Shown in pieces: positions 1-13,682 of a DNA stretch of 64,000 nt. How positions within the stretch are numbered: position 1 is the first letter of the stretch; each line of letters opens with the position of its first letter. The stretch spans positions 366,158 to 430,157 of the forward strand of contig CAJNDS010000913.1 of NCBI GenBank assembly GCA_905221605.1, in the 5' to 3' direction. The translations under genes were made by a program, and so were the position numbers. A model generated the notes under the pieces. That model saw only the letters and a program-made list of their open reading frames with translations, was not told the DNA's origin and did no database searches. Source of the stretch: Symbiodinium natans. Taxonomy: Eukaryota > Sar > Dinophyceae > Suessiales > Symbiodiniaceae.

Positions 1-149
1 TTGAGCCGCATGTTTGCGGACGACGTGCAGACGTGCACCGGGCAAAACGAGAGCTCCAATAAGACACTGAAGTCCTTACATAAAGAATCGGAGGGTGCAG
101 CTAATTTACGTGCAGCTGGGTGCAGCTCGCATCTTGCAGCTTCCCCCCC

Positions 150-1020
150 CCCCGTGGGGCCGGAGAGCGCACCGCACAGTGGAGTGCCCCGACGCCGCGG
201 GCGTCCAGGACGCTGACATCGGCCTTCGCCTGTGCACTGGCGGGGCGCTTGCCTTCTGAGTCAAACTGGGTCAATTTTGAGTGTAACTGTGAGCTTGGGC
301 TTTTGATTGTGGTGGGGGACAAAGAATCTTGTGGATTTCGACAGCAGCTGTTCGGTCAGCTGGCCGCCACGAGCATGTCCAGGAAGTCGCTGCTGGCACC
401 GCCAAGCACAGCTGCCAGGAAAGGCGTAAGGCCTCAACAGGGTGCCGCTGCTGATCCTGCTATAAGTGCCCCCCCCCTCCCCCCCTCGGCAGCACAGAGG
501 ATCGCAGACGGCACGCCAAAACCGAGTCGAGCGCCATTGGAGTCAGCACAATTTGGGTTGGCGTCTGCCTCTGCTTGGCTCTCTAGACTCCCGGCTCTCA
601 AGTTGTGCTCTCGCCAAGCGCGACAGATTGCGCGCCTTCAGCAGAAAAGAAGCCATCGAGCTGTCCCCTTTTCGACATGCAACGGCAAGTGCCGTCTCAT
701 TCCGCGCATTCGGAATGTCGACCTTCAGAGTGGAGAAACTCACAGCAGGTGAAGCAAGCGCTTCTTTGATACAAAAAAGTTCATGAGGAGGAAGCCTGCA
801 CAAGGCCAACATCAAGAAGCAAATGTGCCACCTTGCGTCTCAGGCAGCTCAGAGGCTCCAAGCAACACAGAGGCCGCGACTGACTGCCTGAGTACAACTC
901 TTGCCCCCTCTGCAAGCCTCGATGTGACCACCATGCACGGCATGGTGGAGGACCGACTCTCCGTACACGTCGAAGAGCGCCTGCGTTCGGTGCTCTTGCA
1001 AGAGCGCTCAGTCCTTGAAT
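150..1020 (-). CDS. Ankyrin-repeat protein, partial, runs off the left edge
   Basis: Successive minus-strand exon-like segments translate to ankyrin-type repeats. In coding order these are YGESVLHHAVHGGHIEAC near 1000-910, VAHLLLDVGL near 840-800, NARNETALAVACRKGDSSMA near 715-640, LTPFLAAVLGG with DFLDMLVAA near 430-362, and ARGVGALHCAV near 220-165. Each matches the ankyrin pattern of a G-x-TALHxA-like helix followed by a leucine-rich second helix. The segments sit in different frames and are separated by about 50-200 bp, as expected for short dinoflagellate introns. Ankyrin repeats are protein-binding scaffolds, and no catalytic domain is visible here. Start, exact splice sites and the C-terminus are not resolved, because the gene continues beyond base 1. 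Ankyrin identity is fairly sure; the function is unknown. Confidence 0.68.
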
Positions 1021-2140
1021 GTTTCCACATGCCACACTGCTGCTGCCCCACCTCTTCACAGTCGCTGAGGCCTCTGGGGCCAACCACTTTCTGCAAAAAC
1101 GCCTGGCACCACGATTAAGTCCACCGAGCCGTTGTGGCCACTGAGCTAAAAGGGTACGCAGTGTTCAGGCCGGCATGGGAGGAAGACGCGACACGAGGAC
1201 ACGGCAGACACGACACGAAGACACCACGACGCCAGTCGAAGCAAGGCATGACCACACATGACCACACGACAGTCCAAAGCCGACAGTTGCGAGGATCGCG
1301 ATCCTGAGGACACCCCATCCCCTTGCTGGCACTTTTGAAGATTCATGATCCCTCAACGATGCCCAAATGCTGAGGTCGCGTCACCGCAGTGCCACTTGCG
1401 AAAGCTGCACGAACGCTGCACGAACGCTTCGCGCGGACGTTTTTTTTGCCCCCCTTTTGCTCACCACCTCTCCGACCCCCAGCCCCCCCCACCCAACTCT
1501 TTAAAGGGGAACCCTTCTACTCCTGCTTCGCCGATTCGCAGGTTGACTGCAAGCCCAAGTTGGCATCCGAAAGGCCTTGACCGCCTCTTCGTTCCCACTT
1601 CGGCAAGCAGCTGGGAGCTCCTGGCGAGGATGCGAGAGGAATCATCGGAGCGAAACTCGGGGGCCGGGGGGGATTTGTTTTTGCAAAGATTTACAGAATT
1701 TTCCCCTACTCGCTTCCCTCGATTCCACTGAGCCTCGGGAGCCAGCTGCTTCAGCTGCTTCACGCTGGCTGCGCTGGTGGCCACGCTGGTAGCCACGCTG
1801 GTAGCCACGCTCGGGCTCAGCTCCTGTCTTTGGGGCCAGTGACTCTTGTACTTTTTATAGATTTTCCACTAGCCGATTAGCGTGATCATGCTCAACTTGC
1901 TCTGCCTTGCTCTTGCCATTGGCGGGTCTCCACAGTCTCCACGGCAACAAAACAGAGAGTTGCAACTTTTCTCTTTTTCTTCTCACACTTGCCTGCTCGA
2001 ACGGTTCCCACTTCTGCCAAGGGCTCTGTGACTTCTACGGCTACGGCTACGGCTACGGCGGCTACGGCTATGGGTTCCTTGCAAAAGCCTTGGGCCACGG
2101 CTCTGGGCTCTTTTGGCAGCCCGGAGAGCAAAGTCACGAC
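1021..2140. other. Spacer between ankyrin gene and uS11, no recognised gene
   Basis: No protein family is recognised. Visible features are a short GGTAGCCACGCT-type tandem near 1765-1812, giving an ATSV-repeat open frame on the minus strand, pyrimidine and C-rich stretches near 1440-1500, and a TACGGC tandem at 2035-2072. It probably holds the 3' trailer of the uS11 gene and the 5' part of the ankyrin gene. Confidence 0.4.
2035..2072. repeat. TACGGC hexanucleotide microsatellite
   Basis: About six copies of TACGGC, with one GGC insertion, lie just downstream of the uS11 stop codon on that gene's strand. They create alanine/valine open frames on the minus strand that are most likely not coding. 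Confidence 0.75.
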
Positions 2141-4046
<1,906 letters not shown>

Positions 4047-4149
4047 GGCGTATGGTCTTCACTTCACAGGCTAAGTGGATCTTTCCCTTGGATGAGCCAG
4101 AAATGGTCCAGCGAAGATTTCCTTGATGCAGCTTATAATACTATAAGAG

Positions 4150-5190
4150 AATACGAGAAGATTGCCCAATCATATGCAGCCATGAGTGAGTCATGCCACA
4201 TGACTCATCACAAGACCCTTGAAAAACCAAAAACTGCGGCCCTCCATGTTCCATGGTCTCCTGAGGAGCCTCCTTGGCCACCTGAACCTCGCTTGGCGAC
4301 GGCCCGGCCTCAAGGAGCAGGCAAAGGCAGAAGCAAGCAGTCGCACAAGGAAAGGCTGCTCCCTCAGATCGGTGCTCGGAATTGCAATCTGCATGTTCCT
4401 GCCCCGCCTGCTCCTGCTCCGCTTGCTCCACCTGCTCCGCCTGCCTCACCGTCTCTGTCTGCTCAACCTGCTGTGCCTGGAAAGCGACGGAGAGGGAGGG
4501 GAGCGAGAGCGACGGAGCGGTGGATTCGAAAAAAATTTGCAGACGTTGGGGCGGTTGGGGGCAGCTTGGAAAAGCTTGGCGAGGTTGGGGCGCTCTGATG
4601 CGGCTGAGCGGTAGTGACAGAAGGGGGCACCAAGCGTCGGAGAGCAAAGCACTGAAGAACTCGCAAATGGCGACGACACCGCAGGGTGGTCACGGAGCCA
4701 TGTGAGCGATCGCTAAATTGTAGCAAATGCTCTCGAAACTCGAAATATCTCGAAATCTGCAAAACCCTTCGGCCTCTTCAAATCCCTTGACTTCGGGATC
4801 CTTCTCATCCTTTGCTTTCGCCTTTCCTTTGCTTTTGGGTCTCGGTGGCCGCTTTGACTCTTGGCCCTGCAGCGGCACGGCACGCTGTGACACTGTCCGA
4901 CAATGTCACTCGACTCACGTGCCTTGGGCTTCTCAGCTTGCGCAGACTCTGAGTCCGGGGAGGATGATTTTACCTCAGAGGTTCGTGTGTGGTTGTGGCA
5001 TTGTGGCATTCTGGTATGTACTGCGGTACTCTGGTACATAACAGCGACGTCAAGGGGGCGGCCTCAACCACAGTGACCGCCTTCTTGCTTGCACCGCTGC
5101 CCATGCCAAGACCTTCTGGAAAATCGCGCATGTCAGCGGGCAGCGGAGCTTGAACAAGCATGTGAGGAAAACTCAAGAAATTTCAAGAAC
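4150..5190 (-). CDS. Low-complexity Lys/Ser/Glu-rich protein, exons only
   Basis: Not recognised as a family. Three minus-strand segments look like exons. One at about 5155-5060 contains LPADMRDFPEGLGMGSGASK. One at about 4980-4915 contains SSSPDSESAQAEKPKA. One at about 4860-4765 contains GQESKRPPRPKSKGKAKAKD followed by EKDPEVKGFEEAEGF. A fourth at about 4480-4390 is Gln/Glu/Ala-rich (VEQAEQEQAGQE), coiled-coil or disordered in character. Segments are separated by short non-coding stretches consistent with introns, but I could not fix boundaries. The stretch is immediately upstream of uS11 in the same direction. Ends are unknown. It could be one gene or two. Confidence 0.4.
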
Positions 5191-5199
5191 ATTTCAAGA

Positions 5200-6800
5200 A
5201 AACAAGCAGAAAGCGGGCCGGACTGATTGCATCGCGTTGAGAATCCAGATGAATCCAATGAACCAATAATGGTGCCGCTGTTTAAGGCGCAAGAAAGGAA
5301 GCAGGAAGGCAAAAGCTTGGGGCTTTTCAGCGACGCGATCGAATGCAGGGGACCTCGATGAGCGTCTGTAGCCCGTTCAAAGACACCCCCACTGTGACGC
5401 TGAGGCTCGGGCCCGGGCGCGCCGCAGCGGCCGTCGAAAGAACTGAGCCCGTCTTGAGCCCACCCTGAGGAGAACTGAGAACTTCAACCGCTCTCGCTTG
5501 GTCACTTGCTTTGCTCGCGCGCGCACCCCTGCGCGCGTGTGTAACACTTTATAGCAAAATGATATGGCAACGCTGCGGCGGTTGCATACACTTGGCACCC
5601 CGAGACTGGAATTCTTCATGCAATGTGACTTTGGATGGGAGGGCAACTCTCGCCTCCGTCAGCAATCTGGGCCGATGAGTATGTATTGCGTTCGGACAGC
5701 TCGAGTCATCAGGCGTGATACCAGATTTTTGCCGACAAGCCTTGTCCATGTGGCTGGCGTTCCTGCAAACCTGAACCTCGCGCGATGACAGCTTCCATTC
5801 TCCCTGAGCCACGACATTTTTACTGGGGGGGTTATGGGCCCCGATATTTTTGTGTGGTTTCTGTTTCGGGGCCTCCAAAACAAACAGCTACAGGATTTGT
5901 AGTGGAGCTGCAAAACTCTTTACTGCGTTTGCAAGGAGCAGTGCGGCAAAACCCGTGGTTCTTGAACAGCACATCTACATTTACATGCGCGGCTCGTTGA
6001 ATGGATGATTGTGTCACATGAAACTCGGGACGCCGCTCTTTACGCGCAAGAATGCCGACTCAAGCCTACGCACGACAACAAGCTCCTCGACCTTCGGATC
6101 TTCTTCAGTCAGGGCGGGTCTTATGCTCTATGCCGTAAGCACCTTCCTTGTGATGGCAATGGCATGACTTCTGCAAGGCTCTTAAAACAAAGCGGGGCGG
6201 CATTCGACTAACAAGAACCTCGCAAAGGCAAAACAGCACCTTTGTCTTCAGGCTTTGCCTTTCCAGGTCCCCAGCACTGTTGGATGGGGAAAATTGGGAG
6301 GCAAGCCAAGGCAGAGAGACATGGATTTGATGGATGGTATGATGGTCTTCAAATTGCCGTAGACCCTGGAAAGGTTCACAGGAGTTGTGAAGACGAAGAT
6401 AAGCCAATAGAAGTCGGCATCATCTCAGAACAAACCATCATCCGCCAACAGCAACTAAAACTAAACGATGTAACAGAGAGAACGCCCATAATCCAGTGCG
6501 GTTCGCATCGGCTGGCCATGTCTCTGCATGCATATTGGTGAGCCTCGCAATCTGGACCCGGCTGCAAGTCTGGGCCATGTTCACATCATGCCAATAGACC
6601 AAGGAGATTTACTAATGTTCTTGTCTCGCAGTTCCAAGGTGCTTGCATGTCAAAGCGGATCAAGACAGGAAGCCAATCCATAGTCGCAGCATCTCTCCAT
6701 TTCGAGACTCTGATTTGGGGCTGTACAAAGCAATTAAACAATTACTGACGCATGCCGTGTTGCTCGCGAGCCATAGCTGGGAGCCACTTACATCAGTGAA
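5200..6800. other. No recognisable gene
   Basis: Open frames exist on both strands, but none shows family motifs, steady codon character or plausible exon-intron rhythm. It is probably spacer between the TIR-like receptor gene, which ends at 6808, and the next gene downstream on the minus strand. Confidence 0.35.
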
Positions 6801-6807
6801 CGTCAGC

Positions 6808-9800
6808 TCATTCGTCCTTCCACACAGAACGGAGGAATCGAGCGAGCACTGTAGTGCTCGGCGCTTCGACCAACGAGTCCTGCGACTCCAATGATTCCTC
6901 CGGCCAAGCTTCCGACAAGTCCTGCTGGAGCTGAGCAAAGTCCTCCCGGAAACGGGTCTCCGTCTGCTGCAGGGCATTCTTCACCGCATCGATGAGAAAT
7001 GCGTTCACCTCAGATTCGCCTCGGCTTCCTGCCGAGAAGCGCTTGGAGCAAGCATCAGGCCTCCTTCCCCCTAAACCCAACCCTTCCCCCCCAAGCAAAA
7101 TTTTGTGGCAGCCCCCCCCCCCCCCCCTGTGGGGACCCCCCCCGATTCGTTGGAGGAGCTGCAAACCGATGCCGTGGAGGGGCCGCCTGTCCGCGGCTCT
7201 CACAGAGACATCCCCCGCCCCCCCCCCCCCCCCCCCCCCCACCTCCCACACCCCCCAACCCTTTTTTTGCGGCCCGGCTGCCGAGGCGGCGCGCGCAAGC
7301 GTTTACAATTAAGATAAGGAAGCCGGGTTAGTTGAATCTTATTGCCCGGCTTTCGCGCGTGTACCCTCCAGTCATGACACAATTCGAGTGAAATGCTCAA
7401 GCGAACAGCTTCCCAGCACGCTCAACCGGGCATCAAGTGTGTTGCAGTGTTGTCCTAAACTGGACCAGGTCACGGCATGAAAGCCTCCGGGATGATCGGA
7501 CACTGCCTCATCGATCATCCGCTTATCCTTCTCGCAGCTGGCCGTCGCATCCTCGAGTTTCATCGTGGAGAGAGTGCGGCAAATCTTTAGGGCCAAGTCT
7601 GCACTGCTCTGGCCATAGTTCATGACTCCGGAAGCCGTCCCCAACAAAATCCCTTGAAAGGCGGTACCGGTGCTACCGGTGGCACCGGTCCTTTGCTCAG
7701 TCAGGAGTGCAGACTGGTAGAGCTCGAAGAGACACCACGACCGGGTCAAAGGCAAAGCCTTCTCGTCTAAAATGAAGAGAGTGCCTCGGCAAGTCTGTCC
7801 GTGTAAGGCCAAGTAAAAGGAAGAGTCCTGCACTTGATCTCCCAGCTCCTCGGACACTTTCCACTGGTTGTTGGCAAAGGTGCAAACCCAGTAGCAAGTC
7901 ATCTCGCCAGCAGCATGCCCCTTCAAGCAGTCGATGAAATGCAAAAACGGCATGCCCCAGTAGTGAGAACAAAACCATTGCACGGAAGAGGGACCAACCA
8001 GCTCAGCGAATGAAAGCCTCTCTTTCCTTGTCAAAGGCTTCACGATGTTGCTGCACAGGTAATACATGTTTCTTTCGCGCCCGATATAGTAGCAGAAAAA
8101 GTCCTTGGCAGTGAGGTCTTCGACGGCTAAAATAAATCGAAGTCAAGGCTTAAAATCAGCCTCATGCCATCGTCAAAGATGAGCTGTTCCACAAAGACAT
8201 GAGAATTTTTGCGTGGCCGACCAGCCCACTTACCAAAGCTACCAAACAAGAAGTAGAAAACAAATTGGCACGGAAACGAGGCAGTTAGCCGTTTTAGCCG
8301 GAAACGTCAAAGCTGCGCCTTTCTGCGTAGAACATCGATTTGGGTGATTTCGTGTTTAGACCAACCCTATCTGCTGGCCCAGCATCATAGAGGTCTTGCA
8401 GCTGCTTCAGGCGGATGGCGCGCTCAGGTCCTCTCTGGCTGACAGACGGGAACCGTAGCTTGGCTGCGAAACGATCGCGGTCACGGTCGAGCTGGCATTT
8501 GCGCGGGCGCTTCCACCAATGCAGCAGACCCGCCACCGCGGCACCCAGGAGAATCATCAAAGCCTCCAGACCCGAGAGGCCCGGAGACTTGCTGTCGAAG
8601 CTGGCGCTGACCAAGATGAGTGCCGCCATCATGGCGGCGAGCAAGAAAGCAAGGCAGAGCACAAAGGAGATACCGAAGGCGCCCTTCCGCAAGAAGCCGT
8701 CGAGGCGGTGTAGGTGGCATGTGCCCTGAGAAGCATCAACCCGTGTTGTTAAAGGGGCCCCGGACATGTCGCAGACGAGGAGCTGACGGTCATTGTAGCC
8801 TTTGACTATGTACTTCTGGGAATCGAGAATGGGATGGCCGGTGTCTTCGAAGACAACCCTTGCTTGCCTCAGAAGCCAATGACGTCCACAGGTGGTTAGC
8901 AATAATTCGCCTTCATGCAATTGCACATCCTCAACCATTAGTGGGCGATTGACCAGTTGGGGCATCACTGCAAACAGTAAAGACGAGAGCAAGAGGAAGA
9001 CCGCGCAGGTGGGCAAGTTCAGCATCGATGCGACGCAAGCGGTTCGGTCAGGATTAGCCTCCGTCCTCCACCAGTTGCTTTGACAAGGCAAACATTGACT
9101 GCTGCCTGGCTGGGAGGCGTAAGTGTTACCTGTGCAAAGCTTGCAATAGCTTTGGAGGCCAGGATCTCCAACGAAGGACCCAGGCATGCACGGCTCGCAG
9201 CGCCAAAGTGAGCTTTGCACATATTTCTGCCCTGGCAAGCACAAGCCAAGCTGACACCTCTCCCCACTGAAGGGTACCTCACAAGCGCAGCTACCATCTC
9301 CATGATAGAGGGCCCGCATTGACGGAGCTACTTGGCTCCGTGCCAAGGAGTCGTCATTGCAAGTCCCTCGGCCAGAACACACATCTGCATCCAAGCCCGG
9401 ACACGGGGCACACTTTCGGATTTGGTTTTCTTCTGGCACAGAAACATTCAGCTTCGCTTCGTCGAAGTAACCCTTGCTGCAACCGGAACAGTCGGCCAAC
9501 GTGTGCCCTGTGAAGCAACTGCACGTGCCTAGGGATGGACTGCAAGATCCTCGAGCGTTGCACGCTTCAACCACTCGACAATGGCTTCTCTCAAAGAAGC
9601 GAACAGGGCCCCGGAACCTCGAAGCTTCCGCCGTGATCAGGTCCCAATCGCCATCTGAATCCCAATCGACAAAGTAGAAAGAGGACAACTGAAATATTGC
9701 GAGCTCCTCATCAACCTTATCCTTGGGCTGCGGCAAAACATCGGACTTCACTTCCAACAAGCGCAGGTCCTCTTGGGCGTGGAAGAGTCGCCATTTGTCA

Positions 9801-11401
9801 GCGTCTCTCATGACCAAATCCACTCTCCCGTCCAAATCCACGTCTATCGCTTGAAAATGGACTCGGCGGATTGTGGTCCCAACATCGCCGAGGTCATCTA
9901 GTGGCGGCGAGCCCTCCACCAGGGAACCATTGGACAGATGCTCATAAAGCAGCCAATATACGTCGGCCTTCCAAGTGTCACGACTGCAGGCCAAGAGTAT
10001 GTCGAAATCGCCATCACCATCCCAGTCAGCAACTGTTGCCGAGAAGGCGAAACACTTCAAACCTACAAGTCTCATCTTCAAGCTTCCGTCGGCTTGCTGC
10101 TCAAAAATGGACAACACACTGGCGGTCGCCTTCGGCAGCAAGCATGGGATTAGCAAATCTGTGCGGCCGTCTCCATTCCAGTCAACTGCAGTGGGCCTTG
10201 CACCTTTGTATCCTATTGGCACTTTTGTCAAGTGCTGCGCTTCGCCAAGACTGCCATCCTCGTTGCGCAAGAAAACCTCTACATGGCCATACTTCGAGCC
10301 AAGTATGAGATCTAGACGGCCATCCCCGTTCCAATCAACAGCTGCTGGGCTCGCCTTCTTGCGCGCGATGTGGAAGACAGAGCTTTCGCCGGTTCGCTCA
10401 GTCAGTTGCTCCGAGGCTTGCCATGAATACAAGTGGATGGGGCCTCGGTGCGTGGCAACCAGAAGATCCAAGCCACCGTCGCCGTCCCAGTCAGCAGCGG
10501 CGATGACCGCGTTGGAGAAGTTGTAGCCTTCAATCCCAGCAAAGGGATTCCCGGCCTTCTGGCTCCAGTCTTCGAAGTGTCCGTCCATCGTTCTGTGGAG
10601 AAAGGCCAAATTGGGAGACTCACAGCCAGGACCCGGGCAATGTTTGGCCAAGAGGACATCTGCACCTCCATCCCTATCCCAGTCTACCACAGTCATGCTG
10701 CTGACAGTGTCACCACCTAACCTCCAAGGAATGAAGCCGGCGAGCGGGCTGTCCATCTTCGTCAAGTAGGACTCATTCTTCCGCTCGAAGTACGCGAACT
10801 CCATATTGAGGTAACCACCAGCAAGCACCAGCAAGATGTCCACATCACCATCCACATCCCAGTCAGTTGCCACGAAGACCACATCGCGATAGGCGAGGGA
10901 CACCGCTGCTCCAACTTCGTCCAGGAAAGAGATCGCTGAGGTGTTGCGGAATCCTCGAGGTGCCTCAAACTCCATGAACCAGAAGCCCCAGTCGTCCTGG
11001 AGGATCAGATCCCAATCACCATCGCCATCCCAGTCTGTGACGGCAAAGCAGGGCGGCGTGAAATGGAGTGGATTGCTGGAAAGAAACGAAAGCTCCCGGA
11101 AGGGGTTCTCGGCGCCAAACTGCTCCACAAGCTGCGCTTCCGCTTGTCGGAAGTATCGAATTGAACACCTCCGCCATCCCTCCTTGGAACTTGTGTCCAT
11201 CACGAGCAGGAGTAGTTCCATCTGGCCATCTCTATCCCAGTCAACAACTTGTGGCCATGCCGGCTGCCCTTCCACCGAAAGCAGCTGGTTCTGTCGCCTT
11301 TCGAGCAAGTTGCCTTCGCAACTTCCAGATTTGGGTCTGCACCAGCCAGCTCTGCACCTCAATAAAGAAGCATTGTCGCTCAAGGCAATATACATACACA
11401 A
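6808..11401 (-). CDS. FG-GAP/VCBS surface receptor apparently fused to a TIR-like cytosolic domain
   Basis: The large exon 11401-8299 encodes about 1034 aa. Ten DxDxDG calcium loops (for example DWDGDGDWDL, DWNGDGRLDL) recur every 47-65 residues from about 54 to 585, a beta-propeller like the integrin alpha head. An EGF/GCC2-like cysteine region follows (about 607-790), then three membrane helices (about 793-812 and two between 910 and 970). Read alone it stops at 8294. A GC donor at 8298 and the AG at 8127 are both phase 1 and join it to exon 8126-7381, then by GT-AG to exon 7008-6808. That part carries WFCSHYWGMPFLHF, YWVCTFANNQ and LTRSWCLFELYQ, the last like the TIR WCxxE motif that holds the NADase glutamate, and a coiled-coil tail. 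Neither a start nor a promoter separates the two parts. The N-terminus lies upstream of 11401, because the first residues look intronic. The ectodomain is certain; the fusion is inferred. Confidence 0.72.
7009..7380 (-). other. GT-AG intron with C/G homopolymer tracts and a shared 3' hairpin
   Basis: This is the intron between the last two exons of the TIR-like gene. It carries long C-runs on the plus strand (about 7113-7145 and 7213-7243). Near its acceptor lies a hairpin-forming stretch (7017-7041, stem CTCGGC/GCCGAG) that recurs at 36713-36737 in another gene, together with a shared CCTCCTTCCCCCTAAAC block. Confidence 0.6.
8127..8298 (-). other. Inferred GC-AG intron joining receptor and TIR-like exons
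   Basis: On the minus strand the donor reads TTTCCG|GCTAAAAC and the acceptor TTATTTTAG|CCGTCG. Both are phase 1, so joining gives an uninterrupted frame (FDVS-AVEDLTAKDFF). A second possible donor, GTAAGT at 8233-8228, could serve a short additional exon upstream of 8233. RNA evidence is needed to choose. Confidence 0.55.
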
Positions 11402-11933
11402 ACATCTAATAGTATATATACAAGTATAGTCATAATCCTATAAAATTTTATATGATAGCCAGGAACCTGTATGCAAAATATGACCGGTGTGGCTGATTCT
11501 AACTAGCAACAGCATCTAAACTTCAAAACCCTTCCGACTTGAAACCTTCCAAAGCATCTAAAGCCTCTGAGGCTTACGAGGGGGCCTAGAAAAAAGGAGC
11601 ATGTGCACCAAAAAACCATTCCTTCAGACAATGAGAAAGAGCAACAGATGGATCCGCAGATTAAATTGGGCAAGGCACGGGCAAACCAAGAAAAGCAAGG
11701 TTGCAAATGCTGTTCTTTCCTTCATCGCACTAAGCCGCACATCCAGTCTGCAAGCCGGAAAAAACTAGCGGCAAGTCACACATTCACTGCGACGCTTGTC
11801 AATCACAGTATTGGCAATTGGCAACTGAAACCAGTAAACTAGAAAGTAGAAAGGCCATCGGCTGAAGGAAAAAACGTATATCGACAGTGGTCCTCGACCT
11901 TTGACTGTGGCCATCCCGTAACTCCGCTCAGCC

Positions 11934-12195
11934 TGTCGGCCACCAATCCTTGGCGTGCTTTTGCCCCCTTCAATTTGACCAGAGTCGCTGTCCACAGGTA
12001 CTTGTGACAGGAGACTCCGAAGGCGGGGCCTTCCCAAATGGAAGGCAAGAAGTCAAGGCGACCTGTCTCGTCACGCGAGCTGCGCTTGGGAAAACGTCGT
12101 TGCCAGCTTCTCACATGCAAGGTGTTACAAGATTCTTGGAGAAGCTAAGCATGTATCAGCATCAACGATGAGGCACGCATCACTCATCACATCAT
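11934..12195 (-). repeat. Dispersed repeat family R1, copy 1
   Basis: About 260 bp matching 16664-16928 in inverted orientation. On the minus strand it translates to QRRFPKRSSRDETGRLDF, then TLVKLKGAKARQGL after a frame change. The other copy keeps one frame. It may be a fragment of a mobile or multi-copy coding element. Confidence 0.75.
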
Positions 12196-12449
12196 TTCCA
12201 GCACATACGCTTCGGACAAACAAAACTGAACTCCGTCGGGCTGGGAAACAAGGTCATGCTGGGCTCAAGGATCGGGGCTTGGCTACAAGAGTACTCGTGA
12301 TAGTGGTCTACCCCCCAACCCCACCCCCGAGGGCTGCGCTGGGCCAGGCCGAGACGGGTCGCGTCGCGTTAAAATTAAACCAGAGAATGAGCGAAGAGAA
12401 AGGAATCAGAAGACAAGAAGAGAAATAGACGTGAGTTCTTGTTCGGGAC

Positions 12450-12494
12450 TTCACGGTCCGGAAACGCGTTGTCGCTGCATCCTGCAGATCACAT
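12450..12494 (+). repeat. 45-bp direct repeat, copy 1
   Basis: A 45-bp stretch beginning TTCACGG and containing GGAAACGCGTTGTCGCTGCA is repeated at 13638-13682 with one visible substitution. Sequence on either side differs. Confidence 0.85.
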
Positions 12495-12654
12495 GAGATG
12501 TGATCTGAATTTTTTTCGCCCCGAAAGAACCGTCTTCGCGAAAAAGAACTTCTTTCGCAAAACTTTCGCGGACCCATCGCGGTGCAGGTTTATGCGATTA
12601 GCCCAGATCAAGGTCTAGATCCCTCAGCTTCAACAAGCCAAATTTGAGCGTTAA

Positions 12655-12705
12655 GGGCTGGGGTTTAGGGTTTCGACTCCAGGGTTCCAGGTTTAGGGTT
12701 CAAGT
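12655..12705 (+). repeat. Degenerate telomere-like motifs
   Basis: Short clusters of GGTTTAGGG and GGTTCCAGG variants are scattered among unrelated bases. They look like an eroded interstitial TTTAGGG tract and are much weaker than the tracts at 16402 and 63148. Confidence 0.4.
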
Positions 12706-13637
12706 CCAGAACCATACAGGGCCTTGCAGTTCCTTCGGCAATGGATTGGTTTCACTATTTCAGAGATATGACTCCCAATAACAGCCAACACGCACCTCAC
12801 ACGAGCGCTGTCCTTGGCATGGCTATATGCCTCGACTTACACGTGGGGCTTTCGCGGAACTTCCGCGGACTTTCGCCAAATATCCACCCCTGAGAACCGC
12901 TTCCCCTTGGCAACGCGAGTATTTCGGAGCTATCCGGGCAGTCTAGCAGGAAACTGAAAGCCTGGAAGCTGCTGGCAACATAGAACAAGACCTGGGCTAC
13001 GTAAGAACTTTCGTCCAAAAAAGAGTTAACTTTCGCAACCCCAACGCGCATCCTTCCGTCACCTTCTGATGGCTGGCGCACACCCTTACCAGGGCGGCGG
13101 CGACGAGTTGTTGCCGGTTTCCTTTGCTTTTCAAGCCTTTCTCTTTGCACAGGCTTTTGAGCCTCAGCAAAACCGCCCAACTGTCGCATATTGCTTACGC
13201 CCTTATAAACTCGCTGGCCAGGCATCCACAACAACAGGACAACAACAGCCCGGCTTTGTGGGCCCCAAGGCCACGACTTTGCCCTGCTCAGCTTCTGCAG
13301 GTCCTCGATAATTCGGAACTTAAACACGGAGACCGAAGCGGACAAAGCGCACCATGTCTGGTTCATGGCAAGCAGGCACTACAGCCGTGACACAATAAGC
13401 TACCTTTGCGAAGCCGTTTCTGCGAGGGGCAACTTGAGCCACTTCGGCCCACCAAAGCACACCAGCTGTCCGGGTGAGAGTACAGGGTTGAGCTGGCATG
13501 TGGCTCACGCATTGCTTGACAGCCCGGCTTTTGGCCTCTCGCGATCTCTCGCATCAGTCTCGCGTCACAGCCGGAGGCTGATGAGGTCAAAGGCCTGTAG
13601 CTCTGCAAGGCAGTCACCCTCAGCGTCACTGGACTCC

Positions 13638-13682
13638 TTCACGGCCCGGAAACGCGTTGTCGCTGCATCCTGCAGATCACAT
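13638..13682 (+). repeat. 45-bp direct repeat, copy 2
   Basis: Second copy of the stretch at 12450-12494, differing at one base in the GGCCCGG segment. Both end in GATCACAT and then diverge. Confidence 0.85.

Noticed and set aside
120-752. 210-codon plus-strand open frame
   Set aside because: It is the complement of the ankyrin exons on the minus strand and has no family character.
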